Notes: generated from the letters alone by a model not told the origin. 64,000 bases of DNA from Ignavibacteria bacterium RIFOXYB12_FULL_35_14 (GCA_001803045.1 MHAR01000028.1:1-64000); one strand, 5' to 3'; shown: positions 28,493 to 38,160, numbered from the stretch's first letter. Program-made: numbers and translations.

Positions 28493-29078
28493 TACTATTC
28501 AATCGTACTGTTCATTGACTTTTACTTTTGAAAAAGAAACAGAAATAGTGAGCAGTATTTTCTAGCTGGCAGAAGCGTCGGTTGGATAGCAATCGGGGCT
28601 TCACTTTTTGCCACAAATAATTCAAGCGAACATTTCCTCGGCTTAGCCGGAACCAGTTCAAAATCGGGATTAGCAGTCGGGCATTTTGAATGGCTTGCTT
28701 GCTTGATTTTATTTTGGATTATTTTGGAAAAGAGTTAATGGAAAAGGCGCAATGGCAGCACTTATAACGGGTTTACTTGTCGGTGCATTCAGATTGATAA
28801 TTGAAATACAAAGTAAGACTGAAGCAATATCCACTGTTATATTCCAGGATTTTGCATCCATAAATTTTCTTCATTTTGCCATATACCTTTTTATTCTTTC
28901 CTCGTTCGTTTTGGTGATTGTGAGTCTTTTAACTCAGAAACCAGCCGAAGAAAAATTGACTGGACTAATTTACAATCGTTATGCAGTTAAAGAAGAAAGT
29001 GCATGGAGAACTGCCAACATTTCTTTTTCAATTTTACTGGTAATTGTTTTAATTTATCTCTGGTTCACTTTCCGATAA
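28493..29078 (+). pseudogene. Sodium/solute symporter pseudogene with large internal deletion
   Basis: From 28493 one frame reads YYSIVLFIDFYF, a TGA at 28529, then [20 protein letters not shown] and further SSS N-terminal sequence to a stop at 28736. The C-terminal part is in another frame: [20 protein letters not shown] from about 28728, continuing open to TAA 29076 with two membrane segments (NFLHFAIYLFILSSFVLVIV and the end). The middle of a roughly 500-residue transporter (on the order of 300 residues) is deleted and the junction is frameshifted. The sequence resembles SglT-type sugar symporters and differs from the intact copy at 24661, so it was a second, distinct transporter. A product of the 28752 ATG (108 residues) would be non-functional. 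Confidence 0.85.
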
Positions 29079-29117
29079 AATAATTTTTAAATATTTTCAC
29101 ACCACTTTGAGTCTTAA

Positions 29118-31232
29118 ATGAAAAAAATGATAATTACACTTATTGCTTTTTACTTTGGTCAATTTGCATATTCGCAGTCTTATGAAGTAACATCTCCCGG
29201 AAATGTTCTAAAACTGTCATTCAAAGTTGAAAATGCAATTCCATATTATTGGCTTTCAAGAAAAAACAAAGTAGTTATTAAACCATCAAGATTAGGTTTT
29301 TTATTTAATGATGTAGAACCGCTCAATGGTAACTTTAAAATCAAATCAACTACTCAAAATGCTTTTGATGAAACATGGACTCAAGTGTGGGGCGAGCAGA
29401 AATTCGTGCGCAATAATTATAAGGAACTAAAAGTATCGCTTATTGAAGATTCAAAATTGCCAAGAAGTCTTGATATTGTATTTCGTGTTTTTGATGATGG
29501 TATTGGTTTTAGATATGAATTCCCTGTTCAAGACAATCTGCAATATTTTGTTATCTCCGAAGAACTTAGCGAGTTTGCTCTAACTGGCAACCACAAAGCG
29601 TTTTGGATTCCCGGGGATTACGATTCTCAAGAATATACTTATAGCACATCAAAACTAAGCGAAATAGATGCGAGTATAGGAAGTAAGTTTAGTGAAATTG
29701 AAGTAAAATCTTTAATTGATGATAACTTCGTTCAAACTCCTTTGATGATGAAGACAGAGGAAGGACTACACATCAATATTCACGAAGCGGCCTTGCTCGA
29801 TTATCCTGCAATGCACCTAACTGTTGACAAGAAAAATTATAAACTTCAGTCACAACTTGCACCGGATGCGTATGGAAACAAAGCATATCTTCAAACACCA
29901 TGCAAAACTCCTTGGCGTACAATTATAGTAAGTGACCGGGCTGAAGATATTTTAGCATCAAAAATTATTCTAAATCTAAATGAGCCGAATAAAATCGAGG
30001 ATGTAAGCTGGATAAGACCGCAAAAGTATGTAGGCATTTGGTGGGAAATGCACGTTGGTTATTCCACCTGGAATTATTCTGATTTAAAGAACGTAACGCT
30101 TAAGGATATGGATTGGAATACTGTTAAGCCAAATGGTAAGCACGGTGCAACGACACAAAGGACCAAAAGATATATTGATTTTGCTGCTGAACACGGATTT
30201 GATGCAGTGTTGGTTGAGGGCTGGAATGTTGGATGGGAAGATTGGTTCGGCAATTGGAAGGAAGAAGTTTTTGATTTTGTAACTCCTTACCCTGATTTTA
30301 ATGTTGAAGAACTCAGCAATTATGCGAAGAAAAAAGGAGTTAAGTTAATAATGCATCATGAAACTTCTTCATCAGTAACAAATTATGAACGAAGAATTGA
30401 TGAAGCATTCAACTTCATGAAAAAGTATGGATATGATGCTGTTAAAACCGGTTATGTTGGTAAAATAATTCCGCGAGGGGAACATCACGATAGCCAGTGG
30501 ATGATCAATCATTTTACCCGTGTTGTTGAAAAAGCTGCAGACAAAAATATTATGATCAACTCACACGAGTCTGTTCGTCCTACAGGTTTGAGCCGCACAT
30601 ATCCGAATTGGTTATCTTCAGAAGCGGCGCGCGGTAATGAGTTTAATGCTTGGAGTATCGGTAATCCTCCGGAACATGAAACAATACTCCCGTTTACTCG
30701 CTTAATGGGCGGACCAATGGATTACACTCCTGGAATTTTCCAGATTAAAATGGACTATTACGATAAGAATAAAAAAGAACACGTGCATTCAACTCTTGCA
30801 AAGCAGTTAGCACTTTATGTTACAATGTACAGCCCGCTGCAAATGGCTGCAGATCTTCCGGAAAATTATGAGAGATTTCCCGATGTATTTCAGTTTATTA
30901 AAGATGTACCCGTTGATTGGCATGAAACCAAAATACTTGCTGCTGAACCGGGCGACTACATTATTACAGCTCGAAAAGAAAGAGACGGTGAAAATTGGTT
31001 TATCGGAGCAATTACCGATGAACAGGGAAGAGAATTTAATTTAAATTTAGATTTTCTTGATGAAGATAAAAATTATTCCGCCACCATGTATCTTGATAGT
31101 GAAAATTCTGATTGGAAAGATAATCCCATGTCATATCAAATTAAATCGATGCAGGTAGATAAAAACAGTAAAATCAAATTGCACTTAGCTCCGGGTGGAG
31201 GAGCAGCAATTACGTTTGCTCCTCATGATTAG
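29118..31232 (+). CDS. GH97 alpha-glucosidase (SusB-like, inverting type)
   Basis: Predicted 704 residues, signal peptide 1-19, probably periplasmic. Layout is that of GH97: N-terminal beta-sandwich (about 20-270), a (beta/alpha)8 barrel (about 280-580) and a C-terminal beta domain. Glu367 (VEGWN), Glu415 (HHETS), Glu484 (SHESVRPTG) and Glu502 (SSEAARGNE) line up with SusB Glu391, 439, 508 and 532; the first three keep exact spacing. SusB uses Glu532 as acid and Glu439/508 as base with a calcium ion, so an inverting alpha-glucosidase is expected, and KTGYVG (443-448) replaces the Asp-bearing strand of retaining members. It hydrolyses alpha-linked gluco-oligosaccharides or a related alpha-glycoside. 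No operon partner follows; 39 bases separate it from the symporter remnant. Confidence 0.88.
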   Translation: MKKMIITLIAFYFGQFAYSQSYEVTSPGNVLKLSFKVENAIPYYWLSRKNKVVIKPSRLGFLFNDVEPLNGNFKIKSTTQNAFDETWTQVWGEQKFVRNNYKELKVSLIEDSKLPRSLDIVFRVFDDGIGFRYEFPVQDNLQYFVISEELSEFALTGNHKAFWIPGDYDSQEYTYSTSKLSEIDASIGSKFSEIEVKSLIDDNFVQTPLMMKTEEGLHINIHEAALLDYPAMHLTVDKKNYKLQSQLAPDAYGNKAYLQTPCKTPWRTIIVSDRAEDILASKIILNLNEPNKIEDVSWIRPQKYVGIWWEMHVGYSTWNYSDLKNVTLKDMDWNTVKPNGKHGATTQRTKRYIDFAAEHGFDAVLVEGWNVGWEDWFGNWKEEVFDFVTPYPDFNVEELSNYAKKKGVKLIMHHETSSSVTNYERRIDEAFNFMKKYGYDAVKTGYVGKIIPRGEHHDSQWMINHFTRVVEKAADKNIMINSHESVRPTGLSRTYPNWLSSEAARGNEFNAWSIGNPPEHETILPFTRLMGGPMDYTPGIFQIKMDYYDKNKKEHVHSTLAKQLALYVTMYSPLQMAADLPENYERFPDVFQFIKDVPVDWHETKILAAEPGDYIITARKERDGENWFIGAITDEQGREFNLNLDFLDEDKNYSATMYLDSENSDWKDNPMSYQIKSMQVDKNSKIKLHLAPGGGAAITFAPHD

Positions 31233-31370
31233 AAGATTAAAATCAAATTAATTAAAATTTAAATCTTATAAATTATTTTATTGCGTTATGTGTGAGTTGC
31301 ATATCTGCTTTCATTATATCCTCCACTAATGCTATTTTAGCATAACAGTTATCCAACAAATACTTTTATT

Positions 31371-32342
31371 ATGCTCGAATATTCTTTGCTCAACAAATCC
31401 AAACTCAAAGAAGAGGAGTGGGATAATTTCGTCAATCAATCCGATAACGGCACTCTTTTTCACAAGCGTGCCTTCCTAAATTACCATCCCAAAGACAGAT
31501 TTAATGATGCTTCAATTTATGTAACCAAAAATGGGAAGATACTTTCTATTCTTACAGCCGCTGTAATTGAAAGGGATGGAAAAAAAATACTCGTTTCACA
31601 TCCAGGGGCAAGTTATGGAGGATTTGTTTATGATTCTGATCTAAACTTCAAGGATGCTCATGATTTGGTTGATATGCTGCTGGATTATGGACAATCATTA
31701 AAAGTTGATCGAATTCAACTCACAAGTCCGCCTATAATTTATCAGACAAAATATTCAAACTATATTGATTTTGCTCTTTACAGAAATGGATTCACTTATC
31801 TAAAACGTGATGTCTCGAGTATTGTTCAGCTTGACTTTGATAAGGATAAGCTACTCGAAACTTACCGTGCAGAAGCTCGCACAGCGACTAAGAAAGCAAT
31901 GAAGCAGGGAATTGAAATTGTTGAATGCGATTTGTTTGATGAGTATTATGAAATTCTAAAAAAGAATTTGAAGCTGCGTCACAATGTAAACCCAGCTCAC
32001 ACACTAAATGAACTGAAGCTTCTTAAAAAAATGTTCCCATTGGAAATTAGGTTATGGGGCGCATTTCTTAACGATAGACTTACTGCCGGAGTCTGCAATT
32101 TTTCAGTCAATCCAAACGTCGTGCTTGCTTTTTACATCAGTCACGATGAAGCATATCAAGAGTATCGTCCTGTAAATCTTTTATTCTATGAAATCATGAA
32201 GCAGTATCAGCAGGAGGGATTTCGCTTTCTCGATTTCGGAATATTCACTGTGAATATGGAGCCAAATTGGGGATTAGGGAGATTCAAAGAAAATTTTGGC
32301 GCACGTGGAATTTTTAGAGATACTTTTTACAAAGATCTTTAA
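31371..32342 (+). CDS. FemAB-like GNAT acyl/aminoacyl-transferase of a polysaccharide locus
   Basis: Predicted 323 residues, soluble. Two tandem GNAT-like halves are suggested; the C-terminal half carries the familiar run RTATKKAMKQGIEI, LRHNVNPAHTLNELKLLKKM, PVNLLFYEIMKQYQQEGF and LDFGIFTVNMEPNWGLGRFKENFGA, typical of FemAB/peptidoglycan-bridge-like transferases found in capsule and exopolysaccharide clusters. The acceptor is probably a sugar of the surface glycan. The next gene starts at the last base of its stop codon (TAATG), so both are cotranslated. Family confident, substrate unknown. Confidence 0.75.
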   Translation: MLEYSLLNKSKLKEEEWDNFVNQSDNGTLFHKRAFLNYHPKDRFNDASIYVTKNGKILSILTAAVIERDGKKILVSHPGASYGGFVYDSDLNFKDAHDLVDMLLDYGQSLKVDRIQLTSPPIIYQTKYSNYIDFALYRNGFTYLKRDVSSIVQLDFDKDKLLETYRAEARTATKKAMKQGIEIVECDLFDEYYEILKKNLKLRHNVNPAHTLNELKLLKKMFPLEIRLWGAFLNDRLTAGVCNFSVNPNVVLAFYISHDEAYQEYRPVNLLFYEIMKQYQQEGFRFLDFGIFTVNMEPNWGLGRFKENFGARGIFRDTFYKDL

Positions 32343-33418
32343 TGCTGAAGATATTACATTTAGCTCCGATAAATTTTGCTGGCGTTCCCTACAGTTTTTA
32401 TGATATGCACAATAATTGCGGAGATTATTCGCGGCTAATTACTTTTCATAAAAACCAGCGCGATTTTCCTGAAGATATTTGCCTTAATCTTCCTTTGCCA
32501 AATTCTACTTTAGCAAAATATTGGCGGAAGGAGAAAGTTGCTTTCCGGGAGAAAGATAAATCCTCTTTGTCACTATACTTCAAGCCGAAAAATTTGATCG
32601 AGCAGATTTATTTTACGATGAATGATTTTTACAAACAAAAAAAAGTTTTTTCAATTGTTAATGAATTAAAGCTCGATGAGTTTGATATCATTCACTACGA
32701 TTCCGGATTAGATTTTTTCCGCAATTCAAAGCTGGCAAAAAAATGGAAGAAGCAGGGAAAGAAAATCGTAAGCTGCTACTACGGAAGCGATTTAAGAATT
32801 CGTGGAATCATCAAGGAGATGGATGAAATATCAGACCTAAATCTTACTTCAGAATACGATCATCTTGCGCTAAAATCAGACTTGGAATATATATTTTATC
32901 CATATGATCTGTCCGAACTGCCTGCACGTGAAAAAAGAGATAATAACTTGCTTACAATCGTCCATTCGCCGACAAACAGAAAATATAAGGGTACCGACTT
33001 AATTGTATCGGTAATAGAGAAAATCAAATCTGAGAGGAAAATAAATTTTCTGCTGCTTGAAAATATGCCGAGAAATGAAGTACTGATTCTAAAAAGTCAA
33101 AGTGATATTTGTATCGATCAAGTGGGCGGCGCAATGGGTGGAACCGGTTATGGCAAAGCTGGTCTCGAAACCCTTGCAATGGGAATTCCCACAATTACAA
33201 ACATGACCAAAGAATATTCTGATTGGCTTTCCGAAAATCCTTTTGTAGTTGCAAACACTGCCGATGAACTTTACAAGAAATTATTTGAATTGATAGAGAG
33301 CAAACATTTACGTGAAGAGTTTGGTGAAAGAGGGCAAGTCTGGGTGAAGAAATTCCACGGTTATGAATCTGTGAACAGAAGATTGAAAGAATTGTATAAA
33401 TTGAAAAATATCATTTGA
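32342..33418 (+). CDS. GT-B glycosyltransferase
   Basis: Predicted 358 residues, cytoplasmic. The C-terminal half shows the GT4-like nucleotide-sugar fold: IVHSPTNRKYKGTDLIVSVIEKI, a Gly-rich stretch GGAMGGTGYGKAGLETLAMGIP, and acidic residues in the KAGLETLAMG helix that replaces the usual E-x7-E. It overlaps the stop of the preceding gene by one base and the next gene starts in its stop codon (TGATG), showing one tightly coupled operon of three. Role: addition of a sugar to a lipid-linked surface glycan; donor and acceptor unknown. Confidence 0.78.
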   Translation: MLKILHLAPINFAGVPYSFYDMHNNCGDYSRLITFHKNQRDFPEDICLNLPLPNSTLAKYWRKEKVAFREKDKSSLSLYFKPKNLIEQIYFTMNDFYKQKKVFSIVNELKLDEFDIIHYDSGLDFFRNSKLAKKWKKQGKKIVSCYYGSDLRIRGIIKEMDEISDLNLTSEYDHLALKSDLEYIFYPYDLSELPAREKRDNNLLTIVHSPTNRKYKGTDLIVSVIEKIKSERKINFLLLENMPRNEVLILKSQSDICIDQVGGAMGGTGYGKAGLETLAMGIPTITNMTKEYSDWLSENPFVVANTADELYKKLFELIESKHLREEFGERGQVWVKKFHGYESVNRRLKELYKLKNII

Positions 33419-34845
33419 TGCAAAAAAAATCCGGTTTATTTGAAGTAACTGCTTGGTATGGAATAGGAAATTTATTTGTACGATTAGTAGGATTTATTTT
33501 ATTGCCGCTCTACTCCAATCTAATTCCGGTTGAACAATTCGGCATATATTCTTTGATGATGTCTACATATGCTATTGCCGGAGTTTTTTATCAATTCGGC
33601 ATGAGTGCTTCCTTAACCAATTTTTATTTGAAGGAGAATGATGAGTTTAGAAGAAAAATAATTTTCTCCACTGTTATCAATTCAGTAATTGTATTAGGTC
33701 TTATTCTCTCAGTAATTGCTTTCATAATTTCACCTTTCCTTACCCAAAAAATTCTAGGATCGAATGAGTATATAAGTTTGTTTGTGCTGCTGATCATAAT
33801 AATTTTTGTTGAAACGATATCCAATTACATTTTACAATTATTTAAAGCTCAAGAACTATCAAAAAAGGTAGTCATCTATCTTTTTGTTGGAGCCATGATA
33901 AATTTATTTTTAAATATTTGGTTTGTTTATGGTTTAAGAATGGGCATTAAGGGAATAATCTTCGCCCATCTTTTTACCTCAATAATTGTTTTTATTTTCT
34001 TACTGCCGTTAGTTAAAGGAACCTACACTTTCAGCATTGATAAAAAAATCTTGACTTCGGCTGTAATATTTTCTTTACCGTTGTTTATATCAGGAATATT
34101 CTCTTCGGGAATGGACGTAGCAGATAGATTCATCCTTGATCATTTTTTTGGAAAGAAAGAAGTGGGCGAATACAGCTTTGCTTATCGGCTTGCAATGATT
34201 ACAAATATTTTTGTCATTTCATTTCGCGCTGCTTGGATGCCATATGCTTTGAACAAATATAAAGAAGGAAATTATCGTGAAAATTTTGGTAAGATATTAA
34301 TTAAAGTGCTTTCAATCGGTGTATTTATTCTTTTGACAGTTTCTTTTTTTGCTGATGACTTGTTCAATATAAAATTATTAGGGAAGAATTTATTTAATCC
34401 GATCTATGAAACCGGACTAATAATTTTGCCTTACGTGGTTATAGGTTATATCTTTAATTCATTAGCATCTTTTTATTCTTTATATCCATTTACAGTAAAT
34501 AAAAGCTATCACTTCTTGATCTCTGACGGACTTGGAATAATTTCAAACTTAGCTCTTAATTTTATTTTAATTCCGTCTTATAGTTTGCTTGGAGCTGGAA
34601 TTGCTACCAGTATAAGTTTTATTATTGCCGCGGGCTATCTTTATATTATTTCTAAGGATAAGATTGGAATTGTCTACCCAAAGAAGGAAATAATAATCAT
34701 TTGTTTTGCCGGGATGTTATCCCTAGTGATTGGTATGATCTATAATTACTTATTGATTCAAGTTTTCCTTGTTATTTTGTTCTTGGCTCTACTAATCTTC
34801 GTCATAAAACTAAAACCCGCGTCATTATTAAAAGTCTTACAATGA
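33418..34845 (+). CDS. Wzx-type oligosaccharide flippase (MOP superfamily)
   Basis: Predicted 475-residue inner-membrane protein with about 12-14 transmembrane helices. The N-terminal LFEVTAWYGIGNLFVRLVGF and the FGIYSLMMSTYAIAGVFYQFG and MDVADRFILDHFFG stretches are typical of polysaccharide-biosynthesis flippases. It moves lipid-linked repeat units across the inner membrane. I choose ATG 33418, overlapping the stop of the glycosyltransferase gene by one base; a TTG three bases earlier is possible. Its 3-prime end overlaps the convergent gene by nine bases. Confidence 0.88.
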   Translation: MQKKSGLFEVTAWYGIGNLFVRLVGFILLPLYSNLIPVEQFGIYSLMMSTYAIAGVFYQFGMSASLTNFYLKENDEFRRKIIFSTVINSVIVLGLILSVIAFIISPFLTQKILGSNEYISLFVLLIIIIFVETISNYILQLFKAQELSKKVVIYLFVGAMINLFLNIWFVYGLRMGIKGIIFAHLFTSIIVFIFLLPLVKGTYTFSIDKKILTSAVIFSLPLFISGIFSSGMDVADRFILDHFFGKKEVGEYSFAYRLAMITNIFVISFRAAWMPYALNKYKEGNYRENFGKILIKVLSIGVFILLTVSFFADDLFNIKLLGKNLFNPIYETGLIILPYVVIGYIFNSLASFYSLYPFTVNKSYHFLISDGLGIISNLALNFILIPSYSLLGAGIATSISFIIAAGYLYIISKDKIGIVYPKKEIIIICFAGMLSLVIGMIYNYLLIQVFLVILFLALLIFVIKLKPASLLKVLQ

Positions 34846-35970
34846 ATTTATAAACGATATCAATTTACTCGATTCTTGCTCCCAATTTTTTTCAGTCTCA
34901 ATTATTTTTCTTGCACTTTGGGAATGCTTCAGAAGCAGATTCTCATTATCTACATAAGTCTGAATTGATTTTACAATCTCGTCAATGTCACTAGGGTTTA
35001 CAAGAAATCCGTAATCGCTATAATTTAATTCATCTCGAATAGGTTTTATATCTGAAAAAATAAATGGTTTACCGCATGCCATATACTCAAAAATTTTAAT
35101 CGGCAGCGAATTACTGTAAATAAAATTATGTTCACGAAGATCGAAACAAATATGAACATCGGATAGAAGTTCGGCTATTATAGGATAGTCAGTCCAACCA
35201 GTGAACTCAATTTTAATTTTCTTCTCGAATTCATTTGTTTGCTTAAATTTATTCTCCTCTTGCAGAGACTCAAATTTTCCAATCAACTTTAATTTTATTA
35301 ATAAATCTGTATTTAAGTCTGAAAATCTTTCTGCAGCCTCTAATAATTGTTTGATTCCGCGATCAAATTTTAGCAACCCGGCATAGCAAAATATTATCTC
35401 TTTTCTATCGAATTTTGGTGCCGAGTAATTAAAAAATTCTAATACGGGATAGTATGATACTATTTGTTTCTTTTTAAATGGAGCAATAAGATCATAGCGT
35501 TTTTTCTTACCTGGTTCTCCAATTATAATTGCATCGCATAAATTCGAAGTAAGAATATTGAAAAGAAAAAGTGAAGCATATGCAGTGTATTTTCCAATTC
35601 CGCTTTGTTTAAACGCAAAATTTTCGGGATACCACTCAGTCACATCATAAATGATACGAACATCTTTTCGTCGCTTCCTAATTTTATTCGCGGCCAATAT
35701 TGGCAGCGGCTCGCAGCATATCATTAAATCCGGTTCAAGATTTTTCAAATACGTTTCAAACTTGCTAACCTTTTCGGATTTTTTTAAGTTGCCCCCGTCA
35801 AATCCGATGATGTGAATATCATCTTTCAAAAAGTCCAGGTTGCCTTCAGCAGTTGAACAGACGACTGAAACTTCGTAACCGTGCTTGTTCAATGAACGGG
35901 CAAACTTGTAAAAAATTCTTTCATCGTAGTAGGGATGACCAGAAGTAATTATTGCAATTTTCTTTTTCAT
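34837..35970 (-). CDS. GT4-family glycosyltransferase
   Basis: Predicted 377 residues from ATG at 35968-35970, chosen because KKKIAIITSGHPYYDERIFYK is the standard start of a GT4 Rossmann domain; an in-frame start 39 bases further out would add an odd leader overlapping the divergent gene. C-terminal LLKFDRGIKQLLEAAERF and LPIKIFEYMACGKPFI (E-x7-E type donor site) identify the family. It is on the opposite strand from the rest of the glycan genes, ending inside the flippase gene and separated by only 21 bases from the divergent heptosyltransferase gene. Sugar specificity unknown. Confidence 0.82.
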   Translation of the reverse strand: MKKKIAIITSGHPYYDERIFYKFARSLNKHGYEVSVVCSTAEGNLDFLKDDIHIIGFDGGNLKKSEKVSKFETYLKNLEPDLMICCEPLPILAANKIRKRRKDVRIIYDVTEWYPENFAFKQSGIGKYTAYASLFLFNILTSNLCDAIIIGEPGKKKRYDLIAPFKKKQIVSYYPVLEFFNYSAPKFDRKEIIFCYAGLLKFDRGIKQLLEAAERFSDLNTDLLIKLKLIGKFESLQEENKFKQTNEFEKKIKIEFTGWTDYPIIAELLSDVHICFDLREHNFIYSNSLPIKIFEYMACGKPFIFSDIKPIRDELNYSDYGFLVNPSDIDEIVKSIQTYVDNENLLLKHSQSARKIIETEKNWEQESSKLISFINSL

Positions 35971-35991
35971 ATTCAAATCTAAGAAATTGTT

Positions 35992-37023
35992 GTGGGTGAA
36001 GATAAACAAAAAAGATTTTTAATTATTCGTCCAGATCGAATTGGCGATGTTGTGCTTTCCACTCCAATTCCCCGCGAACTTAAAAAGATGTATCCTAACA
36101 GCTTCGTTGCAGTACTGCTGCGAGATTATACAAAAGATATTTATCAAAATAATCCGCATGTTGATGATGTAATCATTGATTTAGGTAAAAAGGAATTGAG
36201 GTATAAATTCCAACTGATAAAACAGATTTGCTCTCATAGCTTTACCCATGCTTTCATGCTTCTGCCGACAGAAAGAATGAGCTGGATTCTGTTTTTTGCC
36301 GGAGTAAAATATCGGATCGGCGTTGGGCACAAGTTCTATCAATTTCTTACCAACGCAAAAAGTGTCTATCGCAGGAAGTACATACCGCTTCGGCATGAAG
36401 CCGATTACTGTATGGACATGGCAAGAAAAATTGGAGTCGAAACTTATAATCTTGATACTGAAATATTTCTAAGCCAGGAAGAAATGCAGCAAATTACCTC
36501 GCTGAGAGAAAAGTTTGGGGCTGGAGAGCAAGTCTTAATTGGAGTTCATTCAACGAGCGGAATTTCTTCACCAAACTGGAAACCGTCAGCGTATTGTGAG
36601 TTGATAGTTAAGTTAAAATCTCTTCACAATGTTAGAGTGGTAATAACAGATTTATTGATCCCGGATGAAATCAGAGAAATTGAGGGAGTGATATATCCTG
36701 AACAAAAAGACTTGAGAGATTTAATCAAGATTATTTCCAACTTGGATTTAATGGTCACTTCGAGTACAGGACCAATGCACATTGCCGGGGCATTAAAAGT
36801 CCCTACTATTTCTTTGTTCTGCCCGCTTCCAGCTTGTTCACCGGAATTATGGGGACCGAAAGGAAACAAAGCAATAAATATTTTACCCGATGAAAATTAT
36901 TGCGGCGTTGTTTGTTCCGGCAATCCCAAGCAATGTTATTTCGAAGGGGTGGGGGGAATTAGTGTAGAAAGAGTATTTAATGAGGTGAAAGGATTTATTA
37001 ATCAAAAAAACATTACAACTTGA
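35992..37023 (+). CDS. ADP-heptose:LPS heptosyltransferase-like GT9 protein
   Basis: Predicted 343 residues from GTG 35992. N-terminal RFLIIRPDRIGDVVLSTPIPRE and C-terminal DLMVTSSTGPMHIAGALKVPTISLF are signatures of GT9 (WaaC/WaaF/RfaF), which add heptose to lipopolysaccharide inner core at the cytoplasmic side of the inner membrane. Length agrees with the family. It suggests the neighbouring genes build LPS or a related envelope glycan. The promoter must lie in the 21 bases shared with the divergent gene or within it. Confidence 0.88.
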   Translation: MGEDKQKRFLIIRPDRIGDVVLSTPIPRELKKMYPNSFVAVLLRDYTKDIYQNNPHVDDVIIDLGKKELRYKFQLIKQICSHSFTHAFMLLPTERMSWILFFAGVKYRIGVGHKFYQFLTNAKSVYRRKYIPLRHEADYCMDMARKIGVETYNLDTEIFLSQEEMQQITSLREKFGAGEQVLIGVHSTSGISSPNWKPSAYCELIVKLKSLHNVRVVITDLLIPDEIREIEGVIYPEQKDLRDLIKIISNLDLMVTSSTGPMHIAGALKVPTISLFCPLPACSPELWGPKGNKAINILPDENYCGVVCSGNPKQCYFEGVGGISVERVFNEVKGFINQKNITT

Positions 37024-37239
37024 ATTTTCTTTTCACAATTCGGTGTTATTAAATAATTTTATCAGAGCAATAGATTTTGATAAATACTTATTAACCAAAG
37101 TACCAATCGTGACTGAGCTAAGCCGAACATGAAATTCTTACTATTATGAAAAGACTCCAGTCAGCAGCCCAATGCATGGTTTTACCTTTTTTTTTAGTAC
37201 TTTTGAAAAAATAATTTTAACCTAAAATGAGTAAAACTG

Positions 37240-38160
37240 ATGGCTGAAACTTCCGAAAAATTAGAAAAATTGCGTGTTCCTGCTATAGATGAAATTCTTG
37301 GTGTGCCCTTTAAAGTTCTGAAGGATGGTTTTGTGCGGGTTATTGATTACCTTGGTTCGGATGAATCAATTGTGCAAGCAGCACGAGTTTCTTACGGAAA
37401 GGGCACAAAAAAAATTAGAGAAGATGAAGCGCTGATTCGCTATTTGTTAAGACATCAACATACGACTCCATTTGAAATGTGCGAAATCAAGCTGCATGTT
37501 CGTGTACCTATGGATTGCTGGCGGCAATGGATTAGACATCGCACTGCAAATATTAATGAATATTCAACGAGGTATTCAATTGCAATTGACGCTGCTGAAA
37601 CAACTCAGGTTGATGAATGGAGAGGTCAAGCAATTACAAACCGACAGGGAAGCGAAGGATTTCTTGATACTGCAATTGGTGAGGAACTAACAAAACAAGA
37701 AAGTGAACTTCACAGGTTTACAAGAGATGTTTATCAGAAAAGAATTGATGCCGGAGTTGCGAGAGAACAAGCAAGAAAAGACCTGCCGCTATCGACATAC
37801 ACTGAAGCGTATTGGAAAATTGATTTGCATAACCTTCTTCATTTTTTACACTTGAGGATGGAATTGAACGCTCAACTCGAGATAAGACAGTATGCTGAAG
37901 TAATTTGCAATGAAATTGTAAAACGATGGTGCCCGGTTACATGGCAGGCGTTTTGGGATTATCGTATGAACTCAATGACTTTTTCCGGATTGGAAATAAA
38001 AATCATTACGGCAATGTTGAACGGTGAAAACAAAAAGGTAAGCGAGTATGCCAGGGAATTCGGATGGCTTAAAGAAGATGGAACCAAGAAAACTTCAAAC
38101 CGGGAACTTTTTGAATTCGAAGAAAAATTTGAAAAATTGAAAATCAAGTCACCATTGTAA
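37240..38160 (+). CDS. thyX: FAD-dependent thymidylate synthase ThyX
   Basis: Makes dTMP from dUMP using methylene-tetrahydrofolate and NADPH through bound FAD. Predicted 306 residues. The ThyX motif RHRTANINEYSTRYS starts at Arg99, preceded by RHQHTTPFEM and followed by STYTEAYWKIDLHNLLHFL and LRMELNAQLEIRQYA, all conserved. ATG 37240 is in frame; an earlier ATG at 37227 is out of frame. The 216-base upstream gap has no other gene. folA follows after 19 bases, a sensible folate pairing even though ThyX, unlike ThyA, regenerates tetrahydrofolate. Confidence 0.95.
   Translation: MAETSEKLEKLRVPAIDEILGVPFKVLKDGFVRVIDYLGSDESIVQAARVSYGKGTKKIREDEALIRYLLRHQHTTPFEMCEIKLHVRVPMDCWRQWIRHRTANINEYSTRYSIAIDAAETTQVDEWRGQAITNRQGSEGFLDTAIGEELTKQESELHRFTRDVYQKRIDAGVAREQARKDLPLSTYTEAYWKIDLHNLLHFLHLRMELNAQLEIRQYAEVICNEIVKRWCPVTWQAFWDYRMNSMTFSGLEIKIITAMLNGENKKVSEYAREFGWLKEDGTKKTSNRELFEFEEKFEKLKIKSPL

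Noticed and set aside
27924-28531. Possible recoding of TGA (as Trp or selenocysteine) because two remnants contain in-frame TGA
   Set aside because: TGA serves as normal stop for galK and many other genes here, and both remnants carry large deletions, so they are ordinary nonsense changes.
28752-29078. 108-residue membrane protein as an independent gene
   Set aside because: Its sequence is the C-terminus of an SSS transporter whose N-terminus lies just upstream in another frame; better described as part of a pseudogene.
37024-37239. Possible regulatory RNA upstream of thyX
   Set aside because: No convincing stem structures or riboswitch core were seen in the 216 bases; only AT-rich sequence and a poly-T run near 37190.
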